Shown: piece after piece, positions 35,482 to 44,959 of the stretch
How positions within the stretch are numbered: position 1 is the stretch's first letter
Layout: every line of letters begins with the position of its first letter
Assembly (NCBI RefSeq): GCF_900110425.1
Contig: NZ_FODS01000005.1
Span: forward strand, 62,001 to 126,000
Direction: 5' to 3'
From: Salinihabitans flavidus
Lineage (GTDB): Bacteria; Pseudomonadota; Alphaproteobacteria; Rhodobacterales; Rhodobacteraceae
Length of the DNA: 64,000 nucleotides
The notes under the pieces: model-generated
The model's database searches: none
What the model was told of the DNA's origin: nothing
Seen by the model: the letters and a program-made list of their open reading frames with translations, nothing else
Made by a program: the position numbers and the translations under genes

Positions 35482-36774
35482 TCAGTTCAGCAACTTGCGC
35501 AGCGCGGCGGCCGCATCGGTCCGCGCGCTTCCCGCTGCGGTTGCAAAGCCATGCGCCGCCTGTTGCAGCGTGACGAGATCGGCTGAGTCTTGAAGCGAGA
35601 TCAATTGCTCCGACAGATCCGTGGCGTTGCCGACCTCGCGTGCGGCCCATTGCCCGTCCATATCCGCATAAGCCCTGGCGAAATTCGCCACTAACGGGCC
35701 GTGGAGAATAGCGCAGCTGAAATGTGCCGGCTCATAAGGATTATGCCCGCCGACCGGCACGAACGATCCCGCCACCAGAACGATGGGCGCCAGATGATAC
35801 CAAAGCCCCATCTCGCCCAGGGTGTCGGCCAGATAGATTTGCGTTTCCCCGGTGATCGCGTCCCCCGCGCTGCGGCGGGCGACGGCCCAACCCTCTGCGA
35901 CAAGTGCCGCCTCGATCACGTCGGCGCGGTCCGGGTGACGCGGGGCGAGGATCAGAAGCGCATCGGGGTAGCGCTCCGTGAACCGGCGGTGCGCGGCGCT
36001 CACGATCTCTTCCTCCTCAGGATGCGTGGAGGCAGCGACCCAGAGCGGGCGGCGTGCGAGGGAAGGCGCAAGGCGCGCGGCTTCTTCCTCGTCGAGGGGC
36101 AACGGATCGGAGCTGGCCTTGAGATCTCCGGTGGTCACCGCGCGCTCTGACGGCAGGCCGAGACCAATCACCGCGTCACGCGTTGTATCGGTCTGACACA
36201 GGACACAGGCGAAGCGGGACAGGAGTGCGCGTGCCGTGCGCGGCACTCGGGACCAGCGGCGCAGAGAACCGGCCGACAGCCGCGCATTGATCAGCGCCAG
36301 AGGAATTCCGGCGCGATGGACGCTTACGATCTGACGCGGCCAGATTTCGCTTTCGACGAATACCGCCAGATCGGGACGCCAATGGGCGAGGAATCGGCGT
36401 GTCGCGCCGGGTGTATCGAGTGGCGAGAATTGATGTACACAACCGGACGGAAGACGCTTGCGCGCCATGCCGGCGGCGGTGGCCGTAGTGGTTGTCACCA
36501 GAATGCCAAGTGCGGGGTCGCTTTCGCGCAGCGTCTCGATGACCCCGAGCGTGGACAGAAACTCCCCGACCGAAACCGCGTGGAACCACACCAGACGCCC
36601 GGCCGGGCGCGGCGCGGTCGGCTGTCCGAAGCGTTCCGCGATGCGGCCCGGCGGAACCCCGGCTGCGGAAAGCTTGCGACGCACCACGCGCTGAATGATC
36701 GGCGCGCTCAGTGCGGTCATCGCGGCATAGACTTGATATAGCGGCGTGAGCGGCGCCGGGTCCGGCGCCCGCAT
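35482..36774 (-). CDS. waaA: 3-deoxy-D-manno-octulosonic acid (Kdo) transferase
   Basis: A 430-residue membrane-associated glycosyltransferase that adds Kdo to lipid IVA in lipopolysaccharide synthesis. An N-terminal hydrophobic anchor region precedes the KdtA landmarks: LVWFHAVSVGEFLSTLGVIETL with the catalytic-site Glu, FVESEIWPRQIVSVHRAGIPLALINARLS, and GDLKASSDPLP. A C-terminal nucleotide-sugar domain has FVPVGGHNPYEPAHF. Its ATG overlaps the moaA stop (TGATG), giving coupling with an unrelated pathway gene. Confidence 0.94.
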   Translation of the reverse strand: MRAPDPAPLTPLYQVYAAMTALSAPIIQRVVRRKLSAAGVPPGRIAERFGQPTAPRPAGRLVWFHAVSVGEFLSTLGVIETLRESDPALGILVTTTTATAAGMARKRLPSGCVHQFSPLDTPGATRRFLAHWRPDLAVFVESEIWPRQIVSVHRAGIPLALINARLSAGSLRRWSRVPRTARALLSRFACVLCQTDTTRDAVIGLGLPSERAVTTGDLKASSDPLPLDEEEAARLAPSLARRPLWVAASTHPEEEEIVSAAHRRFTERYPDALLILAPRHPDRADVIEAALVAEGWAVARRSAGDAITGETQIYLADTLGEMGLWYHLAPIVLVAGSFVPVGGHNPYEPAHFSCAILHGPLVANFARAYADMDGQWAAREVGNATDLSEQLISLQDSADLVTLQQAAHGFATAAGSARTDAAAALRKLLN

Positions 36775-37781
36775 CAGCCGCCTGTGTGGCTCATGTGGCG
36801 GGGCATCTGACCATCGGGCTTCTGGCGCGAATAGTCGAAATCGTGACCCTTGGGCTTGGCTGCGATGGCGTTGCGAATCGCTTCTTCAAGGGGCTGGTTG
36901 CCCTCGCTCATGCGCAGGGGCGCGCGCAGGTCGGCCATGTCCTCCTGTCCGAGGCACATGTAAAGCTGCCCTGTGCAGGTCAGGCGCACGCGGTTGCAGC
37001 TTTCGCAGAAATTATGTGTCAGCGGGGTGATGAAACCGATTTTCTGTCCGGTTTCCTCCAGCCGGACATACCGTGCCGGCCCGCCCGAGCGTTCGGCCAG
37101 ATCGGTGAGCGTGTAGCGTTCGGCCAGCCGTGCGCGCAGATCGTTGAGCGACCAGTATTGATCCACCCGGTCCTCGTTGCCCAGATCGCCCATCGGCATG
37201 ACCTCGATCCATGTCAGGTCCATGTCGCGGGCCGCGCACCATTCGGTCAGGTCGAACAGCTCGTCTTCGTTGAAGCCCTTGAGGGCGACGGCGTTGATCT
37301 TCACCCGCAGACCGGCCTTTTGCGCGGCGTCGATTCCCTTCAGCACCTGCGGCAGACGCCCCCAGCGTGTGATCTCTGCGAATTTCGTCTCATTGATCGT
37401 ATCGAGCGAGATATTCACGCGGCGCACGCCGGCGGCATAGAGATCATCCGCAAAGCGGTGAAGCTGCGAGCCGTTGGTGGTCAGAGTCATCTCATCGAGC
37501 GCGCCGGAGTCGAGATGGCGGGACATGCTGTTGAAGAAGGTCATGATATCCCGGCGCACCAGCGGCTCCCCCCCGGTGATGCGCAGCTTGCGCACACCGA
37601 GCCCGACGAAGGTGGAGCACATGCGGTCCAGTTCTTCCAGCGTCAGAAGCTCTTTCTTCGGCAGGAAGGTCATGTTCTCAGACATGCAGTAGACGCAGCG
37701 GAAATCGCAGCGGTCGGTGACGGAGACGCGCAAATAGGTAATTGCGCGTTGAAATGGATCGATGAGCGGTGCGTTGGTCAT
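36774..37781 (-). CDS. moaA: GTP 3',8-cyclase (molybdenum cofactor biosynthesis protein A)
   Basis: A 335-residue radical SAM enzyme that rearranges GTP in the first step of molybdopterin synthesis. The start ATG 37781 ([10 protein letters not shown]) is preferred over a TTG two codons earlier. The radical SAM cluster is Cys25, Cys29 and Cys32 ([10 protein letters not shown]). GGEPLVRRD binds the SAM region. The second cluster lies in [19 protein letters not shown]. The protein ends in the functional Gly-Gly (MSHTGG). It precedes waaA in one transcript. Confidence 0.97.
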   Translation of the reverse strand: MTNAPLIDPFQRAITYLRVSVTDRCDFRCVYCMSENMTFLPKKELLTLEELDRMCSTFVGLGVRKLRITGGEPLVRRDIMTFFNSMSRHLDSGALDEMTLTTNGSQLHRFADDLYAAGVRRVNISLDTINETKFAEITRWGRLPQVLKGIDAAQKAGLRVKINAVALKGFNEDELFDLTEWCAARDMDLTWIEVMPMGDLGNEDRVDQYWSLNDLRARLAERYTLTDLAERSGGPARYVRLEETGQKIGFITPLTHNFCESCNRVRLTCTGQLYMCLGQEDMADLRAPLRMSEGNQPLEEAIRNAIAAKPKGHDFDYSRQKPDGQMPRHMSHTGG

Positions 37782-37834
37782 GCCCAATAGGTAAAGGCTC
37801 GCGCGCGCCGGGGCAAGGGATCATCTGTGGCGGC

Positions 37835-38917
37835 TTACCGAACAGGGGGCGCGAAATGCTTGCTCAGCTTGAGGCCCTGACCCTGATAGTTGGAGGCGAT
37901 GCCCGCGCCGTAAAGCTGATCGGGGACATCGGCCATACGCTCATAGACCAAACGGCCCACGACCTGCCCGTGTTCGAGCACGAAGGGCGCCTCGTGGCAG
38001 CGCACCTCCAGCACCCCGCGCGAGCCTGCGCCGCCCGCCGCCGCGTGTCCGAATCCGGGATCGAAAAACCCCGCGTAGTGCACCCGGAATTCGCCCACCA
38101 TCGCGAGATAGGGGGCCATTTCGGCGGCATAGGCGGGCGGAATATGAACCGCCTCGCGGCTGACAAGGATGTAGAAGGCGCCGGGATCGAGGATGATCCG
38201 ACCCTCTCGGGTGCGGATCTCTTCCCAGTAGTCGGCGGGATCATAGGCACCGATCCGGTCCAGATCGATGACGCCGGTGTGCGGTTTGGCGCGGTAACCG
38301 ACGAGATCATCGTCTTCGGGTTGAAGGTCAACGGAAAATCCGAGCCCGTCGCTGATCACCGGCGTGCCATCGACCAGCGGCGAGCGGTCGTGCAGGACGT
38401 GCAGATCGGCGTCGGTCAGAATGCTTTGCCCGCGGCGAAAGCGAATCTGGTTGAGGCGCATGCCTGGGCGCACCAGCACCGAAAAACTGCGCGGGCAGAT
38501 TTCGGCATAGAGCGGGCCGTCATAACCCGTCGGGATGCGGTCGAATTCGGTGCCGCCGTCGGTGATCGCGCGGGTCAGAAGATCAAGCCGCCCGGTTGAG
38601 CTCTTGGCGTTGGCGACGGCGGAGACATCCTCGGGCAGGGTGAGCGATTCCATCAGCGGGACGACGTAGACGCATCCCTTTTCCAGCACCGCGCCTTCGG
38701 ACAGGTCGATGCGGTGCATCTCGAATTCCTCAAGCCGGTCGGCGACGCGGCGCCCGTCCCCGGCAAGAAAAGAGGCACGGACGCGGTAGGCCACGGAGCC
38801 GAGACGCAGATCGAGACTCGCGGGCTGAATCTGTTCGGGCAGGGCAGGGGGATCGGCGCGGATATCGCCCGATTGCAGCATCGTCTCGATGGTCTGGCTG
38901 GGCAGAACGCCGGTCAT
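37835..38917 (-). CDS. dcd: 2'-deoxycytidine 5'-triphosphate deaminase (double-length form)
   Basis: A 360-residue cytoplasmic nucleotide deaminase from ATG 38917 (MTGVLPSQTI), with GGAGGG upstream. It is about twice the length of E. coli Dcd. Each half carries a dUTPase/Dcd-like segment: ANAKSSTGRLDLLTRAITDGGTEFD and LNQIRFRRG in the first, HYAGFFDPGFG and VLEVRCHEAPFVLEHGQ in the second. This looks like an internal duplication, known for alphaproteobacterial members. Product dUTP would feed dTTP synthesis. Confidence 0.92.
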   Translation of the reverse strand: MTGVLPSQTIETMLQSGDIRADPPALPEQIQPASLDLRLGSVAYRVRASFLAGDGRRVADRLEEFEMHRIDLSEGAVLEKGCVYVVPLMESLTLPEDVSAVANAKSSTGRLDLLTRAITDGGTEFDRIPTGYDGPLYAEICPRSFSVLVRPGMRLNQIRFRRGQSILTDADLHVLHDRSPLVDGTPVISDGLGFSVDLQPEDDDLVGYRAKPHTGVIDLDRIGAYDPADYWEEIRTREGRIILDPGAFYILVSREAVHIPPAYAAEMAPYLAMVGEFRVHYAGFFDPGFGHAAAGGAGSRGVLEVRCHEAPFVLEHGQVVGRLVYERMADVPDQLYGAGIASNYQGQGLKLSKHFAPPVR

Positions 38918-39065
38918 TCGGGCCCTCCGGGGCATCGGATCAAGGCAACATGGACGGACCCGCCGCCCGGTTCGCGGCGCTTATATGGGGTTTCGTCGGA
39001 GCGTTGAAGGGCAAAACGCCATGACCCCGAAGGGAGAGGCGGCAGCACACTGGAGCGGAGTTTAA

Positions 39066-39142
39066 TGGTCGGGCTAGCAGGACTCGAACCTGCGACCTTC
39101 CGTCCCCCAGACGGACGCGCTACCAGGCTGCGCCATAGCCCG
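39066..39142 (-). tRNA. tRNA-Pro (anticodon GGG)
   Basis: A 77-base cloverleaf on the minus strand. The acceptor stem is CGGGCTA/TAGCCCG with discriminator A and an encoded CCA. The anticodon stem TCCGT/ACGGA encloses the loop CTGGGGG, so positions 34-36 are GGG. The T arm is GCAGG TTCGAGT CCTGC. It lies 40 bases beyond the merR-like gene and may be read as the end of that operon. Confidence 0.97.
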
Positions 39143-39182
39143 ACGCTGGGCTGTTCATAGCTGATTTGCAGGCGGGGGCAAG

Positions 39183-40139
39183 TCAAAAATCCCCGCCATT
39201 CCGGGGTTCGTGCGCCTGCCGCCAACGGGAAAGCCGGTCGTAGAGATCGCGCAGGGCCGCCCGGTTTTCCGGGGCGATGCGCTGGACCGTGCCCAGAACG
39301 TGAAGAACGCCCTCGGCGTCTGTCAGATCGTCTTCAGCGGGCATGGCAGACTCGGCAACGGACTGAACGGGCGGCGCAGCGTCGGGGGCAGGGCTTGACT
39401 CCGGCGCGGCCGGGGAACCGACGGTGGCTTGCGTCTGGTCACTGGCTTGTGGTGTCCCTGCGGCAGGAACGTCCGGTACGGTATGGTCCTCTGGTGGGCG
39501 GGCGGTTGGCACTGTGTCCGGCTCCGGTGGCATGAAATCCGCGGGCGGCTCCTCGCGTGCTGGTTCCGGGTCAGCCCGTGAGGCGCTGTCTTCGTGATCG
39601 CCAGCGGCAGCGGTGTCCGGCGCCGGGGGTGTGAAATCGGGCGTCGGCGTGTCTGGCGTGGGGCTGTCTTCCGGCGCCGGGTCTTCGCCGCCGACTGGCA
39701 AGGCGGTATCCGATTCCTCGGTCTGCTCCGCGGGGGGGGGCGTGTCTGCTGGGGCGTATGGCGTGCCCTCGGGCCTGTCGTCTTCGGGCGCGCGCAAGGT
39801 CACGACCTCGGCGGAGGGGGCATCGGGGGTTTCGACCTCGTCCAGTTCGGCGGTCATCACGTCGTCGAGCGGCTGAGACAGGGCGCTCACATGCCGGACC
39901 CCCTGTTCGCGAAGAAGTTTCTGCACACCCTTGATGGTCATGCCATCATCATGCAGGAGTTTTTTGATTCCGCCGAGCAGGAGCATATCGTCCGGTCGAT
40001 AATAGCGCCGGCCGCCAGCACGTTTTACAGGCTTGACCTGCGTGAACTTGCTTTCCCAGAAGCGCAAAACATGGGCCTGCGTGCCGAGCCATTCGGCCAC
40101 TTCGCTGATGGTGCGAAAGGCATCCGGGGATTTTCCCAT
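39183..40139 (-). CDS. MerR family transcriptional regulator with long disordered region
   Basis: A 318-residue DNA-binding protein. Residues 9-80 are a MerR winged helix ([42 protein letters not shown]). Residues about 90-265 are dominated by Pro, Ala, Glu, Asp and Thr and should be disordered. A short C-terminal segment ([30 protein letters not shown] in parts) looks helical and conserved. No Cys-rich metal site is present. It lies 15 bases after ihfA, in the plsX-fabH-ihfA operon typical of Rhodobacterales. The regulated genes are unknown. Confidence 0.9.
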   Translation of the reverse strand: MGKSPDAFRTISEVAEWLGTQAHVLRFWESKFTQVKPVKRAGGRRYYRPDDMLLLGGIKKLLHDDGMTIKGVQKLLREQGVRHVSALSQPLDDVMTAELDEVETPDAPSAEVVTLRAPEDDRPEGTPYAPADTPPPAEQTEESDTALPVGGEDPAPEDSPTPDTPTPDFTPPAPDTAAAGDHEDSASRADPEPAREEPPADFMPPEPDTVPTARPPEDHTVPDVPAAGTPQASDQTQATVGSPAAPESSPAPDAAPPVQSVAESAMPAEDDLTDAEGVLHVLGTVQRIAPENRAALRDLYDRLSRWRQAHEPRNGGDF

Positions 40140-40154
40140 GCCGCGCCCGCCGCC

Positions 40155-40457
40155 CTAGCGCTTGTTTCCAGCCGCCACACGGTCCTTCATGAGGTGGGAC
40201 GGTCGGAAGGTCAGAACGCGGCGCGGATTGATCGGAACCTCTTCGCCGGTCTTGGGGTTGCGGCCGACACGGGCGGCCTTGTCGCGGACGCTGAATGTGC
40301 CGAACGAAGAGATTTTCACCTGTTCACCGCGCACCAGCGCGTCCGACATATATTGCAGGACATTCTCCACGAGTTGAGAGGAATCGTTGCGCGAGAGTCC
40401 CACCTCGCGGAACACCGCTTCGCTCAGATCCATTCGCGTTAGTGTCTTTTCGCTCAT
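40155..40457 (-). CDS. ihfA: Integration host factor subunit alpha
   Basis: A 100-residue DNA-bending nucleoid protein of the HU/IHF family, normally a heterodimer with IhfB. Landmarks are [18 protein letters not shown], the [14 protein letters not shown] strand and the arm region [23 protein letters not shown], with the intercalating Pro in NP. It lies between fabH (105-base gap) and the merR-like gene. Confidence 0.97.
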   Translation of the reverse strand: MSEKTLTRMDLSEAVFREVGLSRNDSSQLVENVLQYMSDALVRGEQVKISSFGTFSVRDKAARVGRNPKTGEEVPINPRRVLTFRPSHLMKDRVAAGNKR

Positions 40458-40562
40458 CTTGTCACCCCGGCTTGATTTGAGCGAGCATAGGTCGAAGCGA
40501 ATTTCCGAGTCAATATCAATGACTTGTGCTGCGCCGTTTGAGCGGAATATAGAACGGAATTT

Positions 40563-41537
40563 CTACCAGCGCAAAACCACGGCGCCCCAGGCCAGTCCGC
40601 CGCCGATCGCCTCTGTCACGATGAGGTCGCCCGGCTTGATCTGTCCGCGCGCGCGCCCCACCGAAAGCGCCAGCGGAATCGAGGCCGCGGAGGTGTTCCC
40701 ATGGTCCTGCACGGTGACCACGACACGCTCCATTGGCACGCCCATTTTCTTGGCCGTGCCCTGAATGATGCGGATATTGGCCTGATGGGGCACTATCCAA
40801 TCCACATCCGCGTTGGTCAGGCCCGCTTTCGCGAGCGCCGCATGGGCGGTTGAGGTCAGTTTGTCCACCGCCTGGCGAAAGAGCGGGTTGCCCTGCATCC
40901 GCAACTTGCCCGCTGAACCGCTGGTGGAGACGCCACCATCGACATAGAGCATTTCCCGGTAGCGCCCGTCGGAATGCAGGTCAGAGGACAGGATGCCACG
41001 GTCCGATGAATCGCCCTTGCCGGTTTCAGACTCAAGCACGACAGCGCCCGCGCCATCGCCAAAGAGCACGCATGTGGAGCGGTCGGTCCAGTCCAGAATA
41101 CGGCTGAAGGTTTCGGCGCCGATGACGAGTACACGCTCGACCTGTCCCGCGATCATCAGAGCGTTGGCCGTGGTCAGCGCATAGATGAATCCGGCGCAGA
41201 CGGCCTGCACATCAAAACCGAAGCCGCGAGTCATCTCCAGTTCCTTCTGCACCATCGTGGCAACGGACGGGAAGGTGAGATCGGGGGTGGAGGTGGCGAC
41301 GATCACCGCGTCGATGTCACCGATATCCAGCCCGGCATCGGCCAGCGCTGCCCGGGCGGCATGGGCGGCCATGGTCGATGTGGCTTCTCCTTCGGCGGCG
41401 AAATGGCGACGCTCGATGCCGGAGCGAGTGCGAATCCATTCGTCAGTGGTGTCGAGGGTCTTTTCAAACTCCTGGTTGGGGACGACCCGTTCAGGCAGGT
41501 AATGCCCGACGCCCTTGACGACGGCGCGTAGTGTCAT
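40563..41537 (-). CDS. fabH: Beta-ketoacyl-ACP synthase III
   Basis: A 324-residue enzyme that starts fatty-acid synthesis by condensing acetyl-CoA with malonyl-ACP. The catalytic triad is visible: Cys114 (AVCAGFIYAL), His251 (VPHQANIRI) and Asn281 (DHGNTSAAS). GDGAGAVVLE and the C-terminal GGGLAWGAVVLRW are typical. The ATG overlaps the plsX stop by four bases. Confidence 0.98.
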   Translation of the reverse strand: MTLRAVVKGVGHYLPERVVPNQEFEKTLDTTDEWIRTRSGIERRHFAAEGEATSTMAAHAARAALADAGLDIGDIDAVIVATSTPDLTFPSVATMVQKELEMTRGFGFDVQAVCAGFIYALTTANALMIAGQVERVLVIGAETFSRILDWTDRSTCVLFGDGAGAVVLESETGKGDSSDRGILSSDLHSDGRYREMLYVDGGVSTSGSAGKLRMQGNPLFRQAVDKLTSTAHAALAKAGLTNADVDWIVPHQANIRIIQGTAKKMGVPMERVVVTVQDHGNTSAASIPLALSVGRARGQIKPGDLIVTEAIGGGLAWGAVVLRW

Positions 41538-42640
41538 TTGGTGGTTCCGTTACTGTCGGCTGAAGTTTCGTCATCCTGCGGCACGCGCACGGCCGACGCA
41601 ACCCGCGCCGCGAGTTTTTCGGAGAAGCTGGAGCGCCCGAGCTTAAAGGCCAGCTTGACCGCCGCCGACACGCCGGTGGCGTCGGCGCTGCCGTGAGATT
41701 TGACCACCGTTCCGTTGAGGCCAAGGAAAACGCCACCGTTGACGCGGCGCGGGTCGATCCGCTTGTTCAGGCGGCGCAGAGAGGTCAGGGCAAGCAGCGC
41801 GGCGAGCCGAGAGAGCGGCGAAAACTTGAATGCCTCGCGCAGAAGCGCCCCGATCAGCTTGGCCGTGCCTTCGCCGGTCTTGATCGCAATGTTGCCGGTG
41901 AAGCCGTCGGTCACGATCACATCGGCGGTATCGCCGGGAATATCACTGCCTTCAACGAAACCGACGAAGTCGAAATTCGCGTTTTCGGCGTTCTCCGCGA
42001 TGAGATCATGGGCCAGCTTGAGTTCCGCGCGACCCTTGTGCTCTTCGGTTCCGACGTTGAGCAGGCCGACGCGCGGATGGGCGATTTCCATCCCGTTGCG
42101 GGCATAGGACGCCCCCATGAGTGCATACTGCAGCAGGTCGTTTTCATCAGCGCGGATATCGGCCCCCACGTCGAGCATGATGTTGAACTCTTGCTCGGAA
42201 CGGGCGGGCCAGAGCACCGCGATCGCGGGGCGGTTGACACCCGGCAACTTGCGCAGGCGCAAAACCGAAAGCATCATCAGCGCGCCGGTATTGCCGCAGG
42301 AGACGCAGACATCGGCCTCCCCCTCGCGGACCGATTCGAGCGCGGACCACATCGACGTGCCCTTGCCGTTGCGGGCGACCTGAGAGGGCTTGTCCTCCAT
42401 TGAGACCACATCGGGGGCGTGTCGAATCTCGCATCGGTCGCGCAAGCTCTTGCGCCGCTCCACCAGCCGCTCAAGCTCATCACGGGGACCGTGAAGGATG
42501 AACCCGATGTCCGGGTTTTTGCGCGCGGACCGATCAATACCGGCCACAACCGTGGCCGGTCCCCGATCGCTACCCATCGCGTCAACGGAGATGACGGTGC
42601 GCCCGGCACCCGCGTTTGCATTATCCGTCAAACCGGCCAT
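41534..42640 (-). CDS. plsX: Phosphate acyltransferase PlsX
   Basis: A 368-residue peripheral membrane enzyme that converts acyl-ACP to acyl phosphate for phospholipid synthesis. It starts with ISVDAMGSDRGPATVVAGI. Further marks are SMEDKPSQVARNGKGTSMWSALE, VSCGNTGALMMLSVL, ANFDFVGFVEGSDIPG and VIVTDGFTGNIAIKTGEGTAKL. A short extra C-terminal tail (QDDETSADSNGTTK) is present. It is coupled to fabH by an ATGA overlap and sits 23 bases after rpmF. Confidence 0.97.
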   Translation of the reverse strand: MAGLTDNANAGAGRTVISVDAMGSDRGPATVVAGIDRSARKNPDIGFILHGPRDELERLVERRKSLRDRCEIRHAPDVVSMEDKPSQVARNGKGTSMWSALESVREGEADVCVSCGNTGALMMLSVLRLRKLPGVNRPAIAVLWPARSEQEFNIMLDVGADIRADENDLLQYALMGASYARNGMEIAHPRVGLLNVGTEEHKGRAELKLAHDLIAENAENANFDFVGFVEGSDIPGDTADVIVTDGFTGNIAIKTGEGTAKLIGALLREAFKFSPLSRLAALLALTSLRRLNKRIDPRRVNGGVFLGLNGTVVKSHGSADATGVSAAVKLAFKLGRSSFSEKLAARVASAVRVPQDDETSADSNGTTK

Positions 42641-42663
42641 GCGGGCGGTGGTCCCCGTTATAT

Positions 42664-42870
42664 TCAGGCGGCGTCTTCGTCGAGGTCGATCTCGTCGGCC
42701 TGGGCGACGACTTCACGGTCATCGTAGTGCCCGCAGGACGGGCAGACGTGATGCGGGCGCTTCAACTCGCCGCAATTGGTGCACTCATTGGGATTGCCTG
42801 CAACCAGCGCATCATGAGCGCGGCGGTTGTTGCGGCGCGATTTGGAGACTTTGTTCTGCTGGACAGCCAT
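42664..42870 (-). CDS. rpmF: 50S ribosomal protein L32
   Basis: A 68-residue ribosomal protein from ATG 42870 ([20 protein letters not shown]); the upstream open extension is not part of the family. The zinc-ribbon Cys pairs are CTNC and CPSC. The acidic tail ends EIDLDEDAA. It lies between yceD and plsX, the usual arrangement. Confidence 0.98.
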   Translation of the reverse strand: MAVQQNKVSKSRRNNRRAHDALVAGNPNECTNCGELKRPHHVCPSCGHYDDREVVAQADEIDLDEDAA

Positions 42871-43007
42871 GTCACAACCTTCGTGTTTCAGGGGCCTTCC
42901 GCCCGATTTCCAGAGCGTTACGGGGGCATAGAGGCTATGCCGGCCCAAGTCCAACGCAAATTCGATGAGCACGCGAAAATACTGTGAATTCCGGCGCACG
43001 CAAGTAG

Positions 43008-43565
43008 TTATTTGTCTTCGCTGTCGTCGAGCTTGTCGCGAAGACCGGCCAACCCTGAAAAGGGCCGGACATCCTCATCCCTCATGGGGGATTTGCCGGG
43101 CCTTGTAAAGACCGCCTCGCCAAGTTCGGCTTCGCCGGCGCGGGGGTAGAGCGGAAGATTGAGAGCGAGCGCCTCCGCCATCACCGCGGCGACATCGATT
43201 GTCGCCCGGAGCGGTTCGGCATTCTCATCCTCTGGCATCTCCACCTCCTCCTCGGTATCGGGCAGTTCCATGTCCGCAACGAAACGCCGTTCGACATCCA
43301 CGTCGATGCGCGTTGTCACCGGGTCGAGCGTCACGACACAGGGCTGCACCACCGTGGCGCCGAGCTTTCCGAGCAACTGCCAGTCCCGATCGCCAAGGGC
43401 CGAGATTTCCCCTTGGAAGCTGAGTTTGCGAAGTGACAACAGCCCCAGCTCTTCCGCCAGTGCCTTCATCGCCTCGGCGCCGGGTCGAAGCGCGAAGGCG
43501 GTGGCGCCGTTCTGAGGCAACTTGGAGACGCGGAAAACCGAGTCCTGCGGGGATATACCTGTCAT
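43008..43565 (-). CDS. yceD: YceD/DUF177 domain protein
   Basis: A 185-residue cytoplasmic protein upstream of rpmF. DUF177 features are [41 protein letters not shown] (in parts) and [10 protein letters not shown]. Acidic [15 protein letters not shown] and a terminal [12 protein letters not shown] follow. The family is linked to 23S rRNA accumulation and large-subunit assembly, but the mechanism is uncertain. It is divergent from bamE with 86 bases between starts. Confidence 0.92.
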   Translation of the reverse strand: MTGISPQDSVFRVSKLPQNGATAFALRPGAEAMKALAEELGLLSLRKLSFQGEISALGDRDWQLLGKLGATVVQPCVVTLDPVTTRIDVDVERRFVADMELPDTEEEVEMPEDENAEPLRATIDVAAVMAEALALNLPLYPRAGEAELGEAVFTRPGKSPMRDEDVRPFSGLAGLRDKLDDSEDK

Positions 43566-43651
43566 GGTGTTGTGCGCTTCCTTTCTTGAACCGGGGGCGA
43601 ACCTTCTGTAAGCGGATAAAAGGCGCGAAAAGCCAAAGCAAGAGGGCAGTC

Positions 43652-44107
43652 ATGGCGGTCAAAGGGAAAGTGCTGAAATCAGCCGTGTTCGGTCTCTGCA
43701 TCGCGCTTGTGACGGCGTGCTCGCCGACCTACCGCAATCATGGCTATATTCCACCCGAAGAAGACCTTGCCGAAATTGACGTGGGCGTCGCTACGCGCGA
43801 CAGCGTGGCCGAGACCATCGGTGCACCCACCGCGTCGGGCCTTCTGAGTGAGAGCGCGTATTATTACGTGCGCAAGCGTGTGCGCCATTTCGGCCCGACC
43901 CGGCCGCAGATTCTTGAACGTCAGGTTCTTGCCATCAGCTTTGACAGTCGAGGCGTCGTGCAGAATATCGAACGCTTCACGCTGGAGGACGGAAACGTCA
44001 TTCGCCTGTCGCGCCGCGTGACCGACAATGGCATTCAGGACACCAATTTCCTGCGCAACCTGCTTCAGAGCCTCGGGCGGTTCGATCCGGCGAACTTCCT
44101 GAACTGA
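43652..44107 (+). CDS. bamE: Outer membrane protein assembly factor BamE (lipoprotein)
   Basis: A 151-residue lipoprotein of the BAM complex. A short signal peptide ends in the lipobox LVTAC (FGLCIALVTACSPTYRNHGY). The SmpA/OmlA domain contains DLAEIDVGVATRDSVAETIGAPTASG and AYYYVRKRVRHFGPTRPQILERQVLAISFD. It starts at ATG 43652 with AGAGGGC upstream. The neighbour is an OlsB-like acyltransferase. Confidence 0.95.
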   Translation: MAVKGKVLKSAVFGLCIALVTACSPTYRNHGYIPPEEDLAEIDVGVATRDSVAETIGAPTASGLLSESAYYYVRKRVRHFGPTRPQILERQVLAISFDSRGVVQNIERFTLEDGNVIRLSRRVTDNGIQDTNFLRNLLQSLGRFDPANFLN

Positions 44108-44176
44108 TCAAGACTTGTCATGTCTGTGTTATGTTGGACCGGCAAGACCGCCGGGACGAGTCGCAGGGGACATGAC

Positions 44177-44914
44177 ATGGTTGCACTGAGCAAGGGCCGC
44201 TACCGGGCGCGCATCGCGCAGACAGAAACCGACATCCGCAGCGCGCAGGCGCTGCGCCAGACGGCGTTTCGAAGGGCGGAGGAAGGCGGTCTCGACCGGG
44301 ATGAATTCGATCCGCTCTGCACGCATGTTCTCGTGGAGGAGGAGAAAACCGAAACCCTCGTCTGCTGCTTCCGAATCCTGCCGCTGGCGGGCGGGGCGGA
44401 GATCGGGCGGTCCTATTCGGCGCAGTTCTACGAGCTATCGGCCCTGCGGGCGTTCGACGGGCCGATGGTCGAGATGGGGCGATTCTGCATCCATCCCGAC
44501 TGGACCGACCCGGATATCCTGCGTGTGGCATGGGGGGCGATGACAGACTTCGTGGAGCGCAACCGGGTGGAAATGCTGTTCGGATGTTCCAGTTTCGCGG
44601 GCACAGATGCGCGGCACTACTACGATGCCTTCGCCATGCTGCGCGACAGGCATCTGGCGCCGACACGCTGGCTGCCTCGAGTCAAGGCGCCGAAAGTCTT
44701 TCGTTTTGCCAAACGGTTACGACGCAAACCTGATCTGAAACTGGCGCAGCTTCGGATGCCCCCGCTGCTTCGAACCTATCTGCTCATGGGGGGATGGGTG
44801 AGTGATCACGCGGTGATCGACACGCATATGAACACCCTGCATGTATTCACCGGGCTGGAAGTGCACGCAATCCCGCCCGCGCGGCGCAAGCTGTTGCGCG
44901 CGATCTCCGGCTGA
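44177..44914 (+). CDS. olsB: GNAT-like N-acyltransferase (OlsB, ornithine lipid synthesis)
   Basis: A 245-residue protein from ATG 44177 (MVALSKGRYRARIAQTE). Family landmarks are IRSAQALRQTAFRR, DEFDPLCTHVLVEE, VEMGRFCIHPDW and LFGCSSFAGTDARHYYDAF. OlsB transfers a 3-hydroxyacyl group from ACP to ornithine, giving lyso-ornithine lipid. The partner olsA is not adjacent here, so assignment rests on family motifs. It follows bamE by 69 bases. Confidence 0.82.
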   Translation: MVALSKGRYRARIAQTETDIRSAQALRQTAFRRAEEGGLDRDEFDPLCTHVLVEEEKTETLVCCFRILPLAGGAEIGRSYSAQFYELSALRAFDGPMVEMGRFCIHPDWTDPDILRVAWGAMTDFVERNRVEMLFGCSSFAGTDARHYYDAFAMLRDRHLAPTRWLPRVKAPKVFRFAKRLRRKPDLKLAQLRMPPLLRTYLLMGGWVSDHAVIDTHMNTLHVFTGLEVHAIPPARRKLLRAISG

Positions 44915-44959
44915 TCAGCGGCTGTTGACGCGGTCGGGCGGGCGGTTTAGCTGAGCCGC

